NCBI RefSeq assembly: GCF_039537505.1 | Contig: NZ_BAABAQ010000004.1 | Location: 124,001-188,000 of the forward strand | Direction of reading: 5' to 3' | Length of the DNA stretch: 64,000 bases | DNA from: Streptosporangium oxazolinicum | GTDB taxonomy: Bacteria; Actinomycetota; Actinomycetes; Streptosporangiales; Streptosporangiaceae | Shown here: piece by piece, positions 24,382 to 32,150 of the stretch | Numbering within the stretch: position 1 is the stretch's first letter | How the letters are laid out: each line of letters opens with the position of its first letter | Program-made: the position numbers and the translations under genes | Notes under the pieces: generated by a model | The model's input: the letters and a program-made list of their open reading frames with translations, nothing else | Database searches by the model: none | What the model was told of the DNA's origin: nothing

Positions 24382-25176
24382 TCAGGCGTCGCGTTCCGGG
24401 TCGAGCGGGAGCAGCAGGTCGTGCAGCTCCTCGAACAGGCCGGGGGCCGCGCACAGGGTGAGATCGGGACCGGCCGGTCTGCCCTCCAGCCCGCCGATCC
24501 TCGCCCCGGCCTCGGTGGCGACGAGGCCGCCGGCCCCGTAGTCCCAGTACTGGGGACCGCGCTCGTAGTAGCCGTCCACCCGCCCCGCCGCCACCGCGCA
24601 CAGGTCGGAGGCCGCCGAGCCGCCCCTGCGGATGTCGCGCACGCGCGGCAGCACGTGACGGAGCACCTCGGCCTGCACCTCGCGCCGCCCGCTCTCGTAG
24701 CCGAACCCGGTGGCGATCAGCGCCCGCTCCAGCGGTACGCCGGTGTTGCAGCTCAGCCGCTCCCCGGCCAGCCACGCTCCCCCGCCCCTGACCGCGGTGA
24801 ACACCTCGCCGCGCGGCACGACGTTGACCACTCCCGCGATCACCTCGCCGTCCACCTCGACCGCGATGCTGACCGCCCACTCGGGCACCCCGTACAGGAA
24901 GTTGACCGTCCCGTCGATCGGGTCGACGATCCAGCGGACCCTGCCCTCCCCGGTGGAGCCGCCCTCCTCGCCGAGGATCGCGTCGCCGGGCCTGACCGCC
25001 TTGATCCTGTCGCGGATGAGCTCCTCCGAGGCCCGGTCCAGGATGGTCACCACGTCGGTGGGGCTGGACTTGGTGACGAGCACCTCGGGCCGGGCCGGCC
25101 GCTTGGCCAGCAGCATCTCACCGGCCTCCCTGGCGATCTCCTCCGCCAGCCGCCCGAAGGTCACGGCGCTGTCCAC
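24382..25176 (-). CDS. Inositol monophosphatase family protein (SuhB-like)
   Basis: 264 residues from the GTG at 25176, 3 nt after GAGGAG. The family motifs are present: GEEGGSTGEG (metal-binding Glu), WIVDPIDGTVNFLYGVPEWA (residues about 84-103, with catalytic Asp residues) and the C-terminal WDYGAGGLVATEAGARIG (Asp of the second metal motif). Mg2+-dependent removal of phosphate from inositol or related sugars is expected, which in actinobacteria can feed inositol lipids and mycothiol. The substrate is not certain. It shares a position near hemH and sepH with other actinobacteria. Confidence 0.88.
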   Translation of the reverse strand: MDSAVTFGRLAEEIAREAGEMLLAKRPARPEVLVTKSSPTDVVTILDRASEELIRDRIKAVRPGDAILGEEGGSTGEGRVRWIVDPIDGTVNFLYGVPEWAVSIAVEVDGEVIAGVVNVVPRGEVFTAVRGGGAWLAGERLSCNTGVPLERALIATGFGYESGRREVQAEVLRHVLPRVRDIRRGGSAASDLCAVAAGRVDGYYERGPQYWDYGAGGLVATEAGARIGGLEGRPAGPDLTLCAAPGLFEELHDLLLPLDPERDA

Positions 25177-25318
25177 GATCTCCTCACCACCCCTCACTCG
25201 TTCCAGCGGGCCCGCGACGGCACCCGCCCTCCCCCATGCCCGCCTGTTCCCCCGGCCCCGGGTCCTCCCCCACCGCGCCCGGCCCGCGACGACTCCCGCC
25301 GCTCCTGCCCACGACGGC

Positions 25319-27304
25319 TCACGACAGCGACTCCGGGCGCTTCCACTCGCGCCCGAGGACGTGCTGGTCGAGGAAGGCCAGGACGGTCTCGTACCAGACG
25401 ACCGCGTTGCCGGGCTTGAGCACCCAGTGGTTCTCGTCGGGGAAGTACAGGAACTTCGACTCCACCTCCGAGCGCTGCAGGTCCCACCACAGGCGCAGCG
25501 CCTCCCCGATGGGGACCCGGTAGTCCTTGTCGCCGTGGACAACCAGCATCGGGGTGGAGATGTTCTCCAGCGACAGGTGCGGGGAGAGCTTCGAGTACAG
25601 GACGGTGCCCGGGGAGCCGAACTCGCGCTGCCAGTACATGGACGCGTCGGTGGTCCCGGCGAACTGGTCGAGGTTCCACAGCGAGGCGTGGGTGACGATC
25701 GCCCTGAACCTGCCGGTGTGCCCGGCGACCCAGTTGGCCATGTAGCCGCCGAACGAGCCGCCCATGGCGGCGGTCCTGGCGGGATCGACCTCGGGGAGCT
25801 CCAGGGCGGCGTCGGTGATCGCCATCAGGTCGGCGTGGGTGCGCGGGCCCCAGTCGGCCCAGCCGCGCCGGATCATGTCCGGCCCGTAACCGGTGGACAT
25901 GCACGGATCCGGCAGCAGCACGGCGTAACCGTGCTGGGCCATGATCCACGGGTTCCAGCGCCAGGACCAGTCGTTCCAGCTGGACAGCGGGCCGCCGTGG
26001 ATCCACAGCAGGAGGGGGGCGGGGTTCTCCGCGGAGGCCCCCTCGGGCAGCGTCAGCCAGGCCCTGATCTGCGCGCCGTCGTCGGCGGTCACGGTGACCT
26101 CGGTGAGCGTACCGGGCAGCTCCAGGTCCGGGACGGGAGAGACCAGCCTCTCCACCGTGCCGTCCGGTGCCACCCTGACCGGGGCCGCGGGCGCGTTCAC
26201 GGCGCTGCGCAGCGCGTAGACGGCGCCGTCGGGCGCGACGTTGAGCGAGCCGTACGCGGCGTCGTCGAGGGTGAGCCGCTCCGGCGCGGACCCGTCGGCC
26301 GGGACCCGGAAGACCGGGCGGCGGCCGTGGGCGTCGGCGACCACGAGCAGCGAGCGGGAGTCGGGCGCCCAGACGATGTCGGACGGCCAGAGCCCGCCGC
26401 CCGCCGGGTGGCCCGCCCCGGTGGCCAGGTCGACGATCCACAGGGTGCTCTCGGGGATCTGGTCGATGTCGGCGTGGTTGTTCCTGACGCACGCGACCAG
26501 GCGCCCGTCGGGGGAGATCCTGACCGGACCGTCGAAGTCGTGGTCGGCGGCGGCGGCCAGGACGCGCCGGGCGCCGCCGTCGGCCGTGTCGATGGCGACC
26601 AGCTCGAAGCGCAGCTCGCCCTGCGGCATCGACACGCCCCAGGTGGTCACGACCGTGGAGCCGTCCGGCGTCACGTCGCACGCGCTGTGGCTCGACAGCG
26701 CCTTGCCCGGCTGCGGGGTGAGGTCCCTGACCTCGGTCAGCCGCTCGCCGTCGCCCAGGATGCCCGCGAACAGCCGGGGCTCTCCGGGACCGAGGTCGTG
26801 ATCCCAGTAGCGCACCGGGTAGCTCTCGTGCAGGATCGCGCTGATCCCCGCGTCCTTGCGCGTCTTGCGCCGCTCGGCCTCGCCCGCCTCGTCGCCGGGG
26901 AGCACGTCGGAGCAGAAGACCACGGTCCTGCCGCCGGTCACGAATCCGGCGATGCCCCCCGGTCGGGAGGCGATCTGCCGGGCCTCGCCTCCCGTCGCGG
27001 GCAGCAGCCAGAGCGCGGGAACCTCCTCGTCCGCCTCCTTGACGGTCGGGTCGGGGCGGCGCGAGCAGAAGAGCAGGTCGCCGTCTCGCGTGAACTCGGC
27101 CCCGGCCTCACCCTTGACGGATCTGGTCAGCCGGTACGGCCGGCGGCCGTCGAGAGGGATCTCCCACAGGGAGGTCCCGTAGGATCTCCCGTCGGGATTA
27201 AGCGCCTGCACCACGCTGACCAGGCGCGCTCCATCGGGGGAAAGCCGCAGGGATGCCACCCGCGGCACGCCGACATAATCGCGGATGTCGTTAAAAGGGG
27301 TCAC
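25319..27304 (-). CDS. S9 family (prolyl-oligopeptidase-type) serine peptidase
   Basis: 661 residues from the GTG at 27304 (VTPFNDIRDYVGVP); ATG codons up to 27352 are alternatives. The N-terminal 400 residues form a WD40-like beta-propeller with repeated DG-rich blades (LSPDGARLVSV, VTPDGSTVVTTW, ISPDGRLVACV). The C-terminal alpha/beta hydrolase has the nucleophile Ser in GGSFGGYMANWVAG, the acidic residue in HGDKDYRVPIGEA and the His in FPDENHWVLKP. It lacks a signal peptide, so it is probably a cytoplasmic oligopeptidase or acylaminoacyl peptidase. It is divergent from hemH. Confidence 0.88.
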   Translation of the reverse strand: MTPFNDIRDYVGVPRVASLRLSPDGARLVSVVQALNPDGRSYGTSLWEIPLDGRRPYRLTRSVKGEAGAEFTRDGDLLFCSRRPDPTVKEADEEVPALWLLPATGGEARQIASRPGGIAGFVTGGRTVVFCSDVLPGDEAGEAERRKTRKDAGISAILHESYPVRYWDHDLGPGEPRLFAGILGDGERLTEVRDLTPQPGKALSSHSACDVTPDGSTVVTTWGVSMPQGELRFELVAIDTADGGARRVLAAAADHDFDGPVRISPDGRLVACVRNNHADIDQIPESTLWIVDLATGAGHPAGGGLWPSDIVWAPDSRSLLVVADAHGRRPVFRVPADGSAPERLTLDDAAYGSLNVAPDGAVYALRSAVNAPAAPVRVAPDGTVERLVSPVPDLELPGTLTEVTVTADDGAQIRAWLTLPEGASAENPAPLLLWIHGGPLSSWNDWSWRWNPWIMAQHGYAVLLPDPCMSTGYGPDMIRRGWADWGPRTHADLMAITDAALELPEVDPARTAAMGGSFGGYMANWVAGHTGRFRAIVTHASLWNLDQFAGTTDASMYWQREFGSPGTVLYSKLSPHLSLENISTPMLVVHGDKDYRVPIGEALRLWWDLQRSEVESKFLYFPDENHWVLKPGNAVVWYETVLAFLDQHVLGREWKRPESLS

Positions 27305-27332
27305 GGTTTCGAACTTACCCCGGCGATCGTCT

Positions 27333-27356
27333 CCGAACATGCATCCGAACATGCAT
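27333..27356. repeat. 12-bp perfect tandem repeat in the hemH / S9 peptidase intergenic region
   Basis: CCGAACATGCAT occurs twice in direct succession (27333-27344 and 27345-27356). It is within 30-80 bp of both starts, so it could be a paired operator site. It could equally be a simple slippage duplication. Confidence 0.6.
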
Positions 27357-27433
27357 CCACAAACCTTGTTGATAACGAACTACTCAACGTGGCCATGCAA
27401 GAGGACACCCGGGCATGCGGTTTGATAAATGCC

Positions 27434-28459
27434 ATGGGGAATTACGACGCACTTCTCGTCGTCTCGTTCGGGGGACCGGAGAAACCGGACGACGTGATGC
27501 CGTTCCTGGAGAACGTGGTCCGGGGCAGGGGGATCCCGCGCGAACGGCTGCTGGAGGTCGAGGCGCACTACCAGCGCTTCGGCGGGGCCAGCCCGATCAA
27601 CCAGCAGTGCCGCGACCTGATCGCGGCCGTGGAGCCGACCATCGACCTCCCGGTCTACTGGGGCAACCGCAACTGGCACCCCTACCTGGAGGACACGCTC
27701 CGCCGGATGGCGTCCGACGGCGTGCGCAGGGCCGCCGCCTTCGTCACCGCCGCCTACAGCTCGTACTCGGCCTGCCGCCAGTACATCGACGACATCGCGC
27801 TCGCCAGGGCCGCGGTCGAGGGCGCCCCGGAGGTCGTCAAGCTCCGGCACTACTTCGACCACCCCGGGTTCGTCGCGGCGATGGCCGACCACACCCGCGA
27901 GGCCCTGGACCGGCTGCCCGCCGGGCTCCGGGACTCCGCGCGGCTGGTCTTCACCGCCCACAGCATCCCGACCTCGATGGCCGCTACGGCCGGACCCGGC
28001 GGCGGCGCGTACGAGGCGCAGCTGCGCCGGGCGGCGGCGCTGGTCACCGCGGAGGTGAGTGGCGGCGGCGACAGGGCGTGGGACCTGGTCTGGCAGAGCC
28101 GGAGCGGCGCCCCGCACATCCCGTGGCTGGAGCCCGACGTCTGCGACCACCTGCCCAAGGTCGACGCCCCGGCGGTGGTCCTGGTGCCGATCGGCTTCGT
28201 CTCCGACCACATGGAGGTCGTCTACGACCTCGACGTGGAGGCCGCGGAGACGGCGAGGAAGATCGGCCTGCCGCTGGTCAGGGCCGCCACGGCCGGGACC
28301 CATCCTCGGTTCGTCTCGATGGTCGGGGAGCTGCTCGCCGAGCCGGAGCCCGTCGCGTGCGCGGCCACCTGCTGCCCGGCCCCGCCGCGCCGCCACGGGG
28401 GATCGCAGGCGCCTCAGGGGTCTCAGGGGTCTCAGGGGTCTCAGGGGTCTCAGGGGTAG
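27434..28459 (+). CDS. hemH: Ferrochelatase (coproporphyrin ferrochelatase type)
   Basis: 341 residues from the ATG at 27434 (MGNYDALLVVSFGGPE), the usual family start; no clear ribosome site is seen, so the mRNA may be leaderless. Motifs: RYGGASPIN-type FGGASPINQQC, the metal-site His in FTAHSIPTSMA, and the C-terminal Cys cluster CAATCCP with another Cys upstream, as in actinobacterial [2Fe-2S] ferrochelatases. It inserts Fe2+ into coproporphyrin III in the actinobacterial haem pathway. The C-terminus is unusual: five 9-bp repeats encode (Q-G-S)n right up to the stop, overlapping the end of the next gene. Confidence 0.93.
   Translation: MGNYDALLVVSFGGPEKPDDVMPFLENVVRGRGIPRERLLEVEAHYQRFGGASPINQQCRDLIAAVEPTIDLPVYWGNRNWHPYLEDTLRRMASDGVRRAAAFVTAAYSSYSACRQYIDDIALARAAVEGAPEVVKLRHYFDHPGFVAAMADHTREALDRLPAGLRDSARLVFTAHSIPTSMAATAGPGGGAYEAQLRRAAALVTAEVSGGGDRAWDLVWQSRSGAPHIPWLEPDVCDHLPKVDAPAVVLVPIGFVSDHMEVVYDLDVEAAETARKIGLPLVRAATAGTHPRFVSMVGELLAEPEPVACAATCCPAPPRRHGGSQAPQGSQGSQGSQGSQG
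28413..28457. repeat. Five perfect 9-bp tandem repeats at the hemH stop codon
   Basis: The unit ctcaggggt is repeated without change from 28413 to 28457. It encodes Gln-Gly-Ser units in hemH and also contains the stop codon (tca on the plus strand, 28450-28452) of the convergent lytic transglycosylase gene. Confidence 0.9.
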
Positions 28460-29778
28460 GTGGCGGCGTAGCCGCGGGAGATGCCCATGACCTTGGCGAC
28501 GTACGACCAGGAGTGGTTGTAGAACCAGATGGCCTTCTCCAGCTTCTTGCCGCCCCGGCCCGCCCCGTTGGCGCACAGGTAGTTGGCCGCGCCGGGGACC
28601 GCGTCGTAGGGGTTCCAGATGTCGGCGACGCCGTCGCCGTCGCCGTCCACGCCGTAGGCCTTCCAGGTGGCGGGCATGAACTGCATCGGTCCCAGCGCGC
28701 CCGCGGACGACGGGCCGTTGTTGCGCCCGTGCGAGCTCTCCACCTGGCCGATCGCGGCCAAGACCGTCCAGGAGAGCCCCGGGCAGACCTCGGCCGCCTT
28801 GCGGTAGAGCTCCAGGTAGCTGGCGGGCCTGCCGACCGTGACCCGCCGCACCCGGCCGGTCCCCGTCGTCCCGCCGGTGGCGGCCTTCACCGTGGGCTTC
28901 AGGGTGGGCTTCACCGTACGGGCGCCGCTGACGGCGACCACCTGGGAACCGGGGCTCAGCAGCCTGCCCACCCGTGTCCTGAGGACGGTGGCGGCCTTCT
29001 CCGGGCCGTGCACGAGCAGCGCCACCCCCGGCAGCAGGCCCAGCCTGCGGCCGGTCTCCCGCCCCACGATGCCGTCCACGCCGGGCAGGCCGAACGCGGC
29101 GGAGGCCGCGGCCCGCAGCCGGGGGCCGCCGTCCACCTGGTACTCCGAGCCGAGGACCAGCCCGAGGCGGCGGGCCGCCGCGTTGTCGGCGACGAACTCC
29201 CCCCGGTCGAGGGCGTCCCAGATCCTCTGCTGGTCGGCGACGGCCCTGGGGGCCCACGCGCGGAAGCGGGCCGGATCGACGGCGATGAGGTTGAGCCCGA
29301 CCCCGGACACCTTGACCGCCCCGCCGTCGAAGGAGTCGATCTTCTGGACGTACTTGAGCCGGGAGATGTCCTCCTTGGTCTGCTCGGTCAGCGTCGAGGG
29401 GGAGATGACCAGCAGCCGGGGCGGGGTGGAGGTGGGCCCGGGAGCGCCCGTCTCCCCGGTCCCCGGCCCGGGGGTCGGCCCCTGGGAGGCGAGGTCGTGC
29501 GGGACCCGGTCGGCTCCGGCCTGGGCGTCCGGGGTCGGGTTCGGGTCGGGGTTCGCCGAGTCCATCGGGACCGCGGGAGGGCTGGCCACCGGCGCGATCG
29601 CCGACAGGTCCCGGACGCGGGACTCCACGACGGTGCTCCCGCCGGAGGCCGCGGGAGTGGCGGGGCGCCCGGCGTTGATCATCGCGAGGGCGACGCCACC
29701 GAGGGCGAGGAGAGCGGTCAGGGCGACCATCACTGGGACGAACAACCGCAACCCGGGAAGACGTGACACCGCGCTCAC
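28450..29778 (-). CDS. Lytic transglycosylase (SLT domain), membrane-anchored
   Basis: 442 residues. One N-terminal membrane helix (VPVMVALTALLALGGVALAMI) is followed by a Pro/Ala-rich linker. A middle domain comes next (LLVISPSTLTEQTKEDISRL ... FRAWAPRAVADQQRIWDAL, about 115-250), a little like the extracytoplasmic domain of FtsX/MacB proteins. The C-terminal SLT domain (about 310-442) has the catalytic Glu in GQVESSHGRN and the motifs GALGPMQFMPATW and DGDGVADIWNPYDAV. It cleaves peptidoglycan between MurNAc and GlcNAc outside the membrane. It is convergent with hemH and the 3' ends overlap by 10 bp. Confidence 0.85.
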   Translation of the reverse strand: MSAVSRLPGLRLFVPVMVALTALLALGGVALAMINAGRPATPAASGGSTVVESRVRDLSAIAPVASPPAVPMDSANPDPNPTPDAQAGADRVPHDLASQGPTPGPGTGETGAPGPTSTPPRLLVISPSTLTEQTKEDISRLKYVQKIDSFDGGAVKVSGVGLNLIAVDPARFRAWAPRAVADQQRIWDALDRGEFVADNAAARRLGLVLGSEYQVDGGPRLRAAASAAFGLPGVDGIVGRETGRRLGLLPGVALLVHGPEKAATVLRTRVGRLLSPGSQVVAVSGARTVKPTLKPTVKAATGGTTGTGRVRRVTVGRPASYLELYRKAAEVCPGLSWTVLAAIGQVESSHGRNNGPSSAGALGPMQFMPATWKAYGVDGDGDGVADIWNPYDAVPGAANYLCANGAGRGGKKLEKAIWFYNHSWSYVAKVMGISRGYAATYP

Positions 29779-30250
29779 GTTAGCTCCAACGGACCGCGCC
29801 GTGAGCCGTTGGCCGGAAAATCACGTGCCGATCGGCGGTTCTGGGCGAAATCGTCGGCGGGTTCCACGCGGGCGGGACGCCCGGTGGACGGGTTCGGCCA
29901 GGCCAGAATAGCCATCCCGCTCACGCCTGCGCACGGCGCCACGCCGACCGGCACGACGCTCCGCGCCGAGGACGGCGCCCCCGCCAAAAGCTCTTCGCCA
30001 CCGGTGCCGTACCGGCGCGACCGCGTTCTCACCCGGCTCGCTCGTACGAGGCCGCCGGTCGCGGTGATCGGACCCCACCTTCCGCGGACCCCTGTTACCC
30101 GGCAGCAATCATGAGTATCGTTCATATTCGCTGGCGAGGCACGCGAACGCGAACCGGCGGTGGCCCACCCGACCGTGGGCGGGACTCCCCCGCGAGCGGG
30201 GCGTCGGCGCCCCCGGACGGCCGGGTGCCGCCCGCGGGGCAGGAGTGAAC
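29779..30250. other. Intergenic region, no gene supported
   Basis: 472 bp between the divergent lytic transglycosylase and lactone oxidase genes. Open frames on both strands exist but have poor third-position bias and no ribosome sites. It presumably holds both promoters; no convincing -35/-10 pair was found. Confidence 0.5.
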
Positions 30251-31573
30251 ATGGGCGAGACCTTCCACACCTTCCGCAACTGGGCCCGGAACCAGTCCGC
30301 CACCCCCGCGGAGGTCCGCGCGCCCTCCTGCGCCGAGGAGGTCTCCCGGGCCGTGCGGGACGCCGTCGCGGCGGGCCGCCGGGTCCGCATGACCGGCACC
30401 GGCCACTCGTTCAGCCCGGTGGCGCTGACCGACGGCCTCCTGCTGCGGCCCGACGCGCTGACCGGGATCCGCGCGGCCGGGGACGGCTGGGTGACGGCCG
30501 AGGCGGGTACGACGATCGGCGCCCTCAACCGGGAACTGCACCGGATGGGCCTGGCCCTGGCCAACATGGGCGACATCGACGCCCAGACCGTGGCCGGGGC
30601 CGTCCAGACCGGCACCCACGGCACCGGCAGGGACGTCGGCGGGATGGCCGACCAGGTGCTGGCGCTGGAGATGGTGCTCGCCGACGGTGAGATCGTCACG
30701 GTCCGCGGCGACGGCGAGGGAAGGATCCGCGGGGTGGCCGAGCGGGACCTGTTCGACGCCGCCAGGGTGAGCCTGGGCGCGCTCGGCGTGGTGACCGCGG
30801 TGACCTTCCGGGTGGAACCGGCCTTCCTGCTGCACAGCGTCCGGCGGCCGATGACGCTGACCGCGATCCTCGGCGCCCTCGACACGCTCGTCACCGGCAA
30901 CGAGCACCTCGACTTCTTCTGGATGCCGCACACCGACGCCTGCCTGATCAAGCGCAACAACCGCAGCCCGGGACCGCCCCGGCCTCCGGGCGCGCTGAAA
31001 CACTGGTTCGACAACCAGTTCATGGAGAACACCCTGTTCGGCGCGCTGTGCGGCGTCGGCGGACGCCACCCGGGCACCATCCCCCGGCTCAACGCGCTCT
31101 CGGCCGCGATGCTGTCGACCTCGGCCTACATCGACGCCTCGTACCGGATCTTCACGAGCGTGCGGGAGGTGCGCTTCCTGGAGATGGAGTACGCCATCTC
31201 GCGCGAGCACCTCGGCCGGGCCCTCCACGAGATCCGCGACCTGCTGGAACGACGAGACTGGAAGATCAGTTTCCCGGTCGAGGTGCGGGTCACCCCGGCC
31301 TCGGACGCCTGGCTGTCCACCGCCTACGGCAGGGACTCCGCCTATCTCGCCTGCCACGTCTACCGGCCGACCCCGAACCCCGCCTACTTCGAGGGCGTCG
31401 AGGAGATCATGACGAGGCTCGGCGGCCGGCCGCACTGGGGCAAGCTGCACACCCGCGACGCGTCCTACCTCGCGGGGGTCTATCCCCGTTTCGAGGACTT
31501 CCTGGTGGTACGGGACGCCCTGGACCCGGGGCGCGCCTTCGCCAACGACCATCTCGACACCGTCCTGGGCTGA
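30251..31573 (+). CDS. FAD-linked D-arabinono-1,4-lactone oxidase / sugar-lactone oxidase
   Basis: 440 residues from the ATG at 30251, 5 nt after AGGAG. It is a VAO-type flavoprotein: PP-loop RMTGTGHSFSPVALTDGLLL (residues about 45-64), AGTTIGALNREL, ANMGDIDAQTVAGAVQTGTHGTG and SLGALGVVTAVTFRV. The C-terminal ALO domain ends with the motif HWGKLHTRD (about 390-400) and ends RAFANDHLDTVLG. It oxidises aldono-lactones or alditols with O2; actinobacterial members include L-gulono-lactone and xylitol oxidases, so the substrate is uncertain. No signal peptide, single gene. Confidence 0.88.
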   Translation: MGETFHTFRNWARNQSATPAEVRAPSCAEEVSRAVRDAVAAGRRVRMTGTGHSFSPVALTDGLLLRPDALTGIRAAGDGWVTAEAGTTIGALNRELHRMGLALANMGDIDAQTVAGAVQTGTHGTGRDVGGMADQVLALEMVLADGEIVTVRGDGEGRIRGVAERDLFDAARVSLGALGVVTAVTFRVEPAFLLHSVRRPMTLTAILGALDTLVTGNEHLDFFWMPHTDACLIKRNNRSPGPPRPPGALKHWFDNQFMENTLFGALCGVGGRHPGTIPRLNALSAAMLSTSAYIDASYRIFTSVREVRFLEMEYAISREHLGRALHEIRDLLERRDWKISFPVEVRVTPASDAWLSTAYGRDSAYLACHVYRPTPNPAYFEGVEEIMTRLGGRPHWGKLHTRDASYLAGVYPRFEDFLVVRDALDPGRAFANDHLDTVLG

Positions 31574-32150
31574 ACCCGGCCGCCCCCCGCCGCACGGCCG
31601 CGTTCCCCCGAATCGGCCGCTTCTCACCAGCTTCCGGTAAAGAGTGGCGCAAAGGCTCGCTCGAAGAGTGACGCGTCCGCGTGTCCCGTCGTTCCCCGGG
31701 CGCGTACGAAGGGCAGATTCGCAGACGCCCGCGCCGCTCGACCCCGAGGGAGTCCGCTGGAGATGACCTTCTCCCGCCGCCCATGCCAGCCGCCACCGCG
31801 CCCCGTCGTCACGGACCGCGACGACCGGCCCCCGCACAACGCCGCCACCGCTGCACATCCTCCCCGGACCGGCGGACCGGCCTCACCGCCATCTCCCGGT
31901 TCTTGGTGGAAGTCCGCAGCGGTTCCCGGAGTTATCCGTGAGAATCCCTTGAGGACCCCGAAGTTGCTGCTCCAGACCGGTGTCCTGTAATTAGATGAAT
32001 GGAGCAAATGTGACCGGCGTCACATCGCTGCGAGCCCCATCCAGGAAGGCGATGTTCGGACATGCCGGGTACGGTGCTGGCAGGCAACCGGCACACGCGA
32101 GAGACTCAAGGGTCCGGGGGAAGATTGAGCACGACGACGAAGGGACTCGC
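31574..32150 (+). other. Intergenic leader of sepH
   Basis: 577 bp. No convincing gene. The last 150 bp include a Crp-type operator (32009-32024) and lower-GC stretches (gtaattagatgaatggagcaa is split by the operator) that look like a promoter area. Confidence 0.5.
32009..32024. promoter_or_regulatory. Perfect Crp-type operator upstream of sepH
   Basis: TGTGA-CCGGCG-TCACA matches the classical Crp dyad TGTGA-N6-TCACA in all ten conserved positions. It is 127 bp upstream of the sepH ATG. Streptomyces Crp binds similar GTG-N8-CAC sites and acts in germination and development. Confidence 0.6.

Noticed and set aside
24710..27433. Long plus-strand frame extending hemH upstream by about 900 codons
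   Set aside because: The part before 27434 is antisense to the monophosphatase and S9 peptidase genes. The real ferrochelatase start is the MGNYDALL codon.
31681..31941. Pro/Arg-rich frames between the lactone oxidase and sepH
   Set aside because: Poor codon-position bias, no ribosome site and overlapping frames on both strands.
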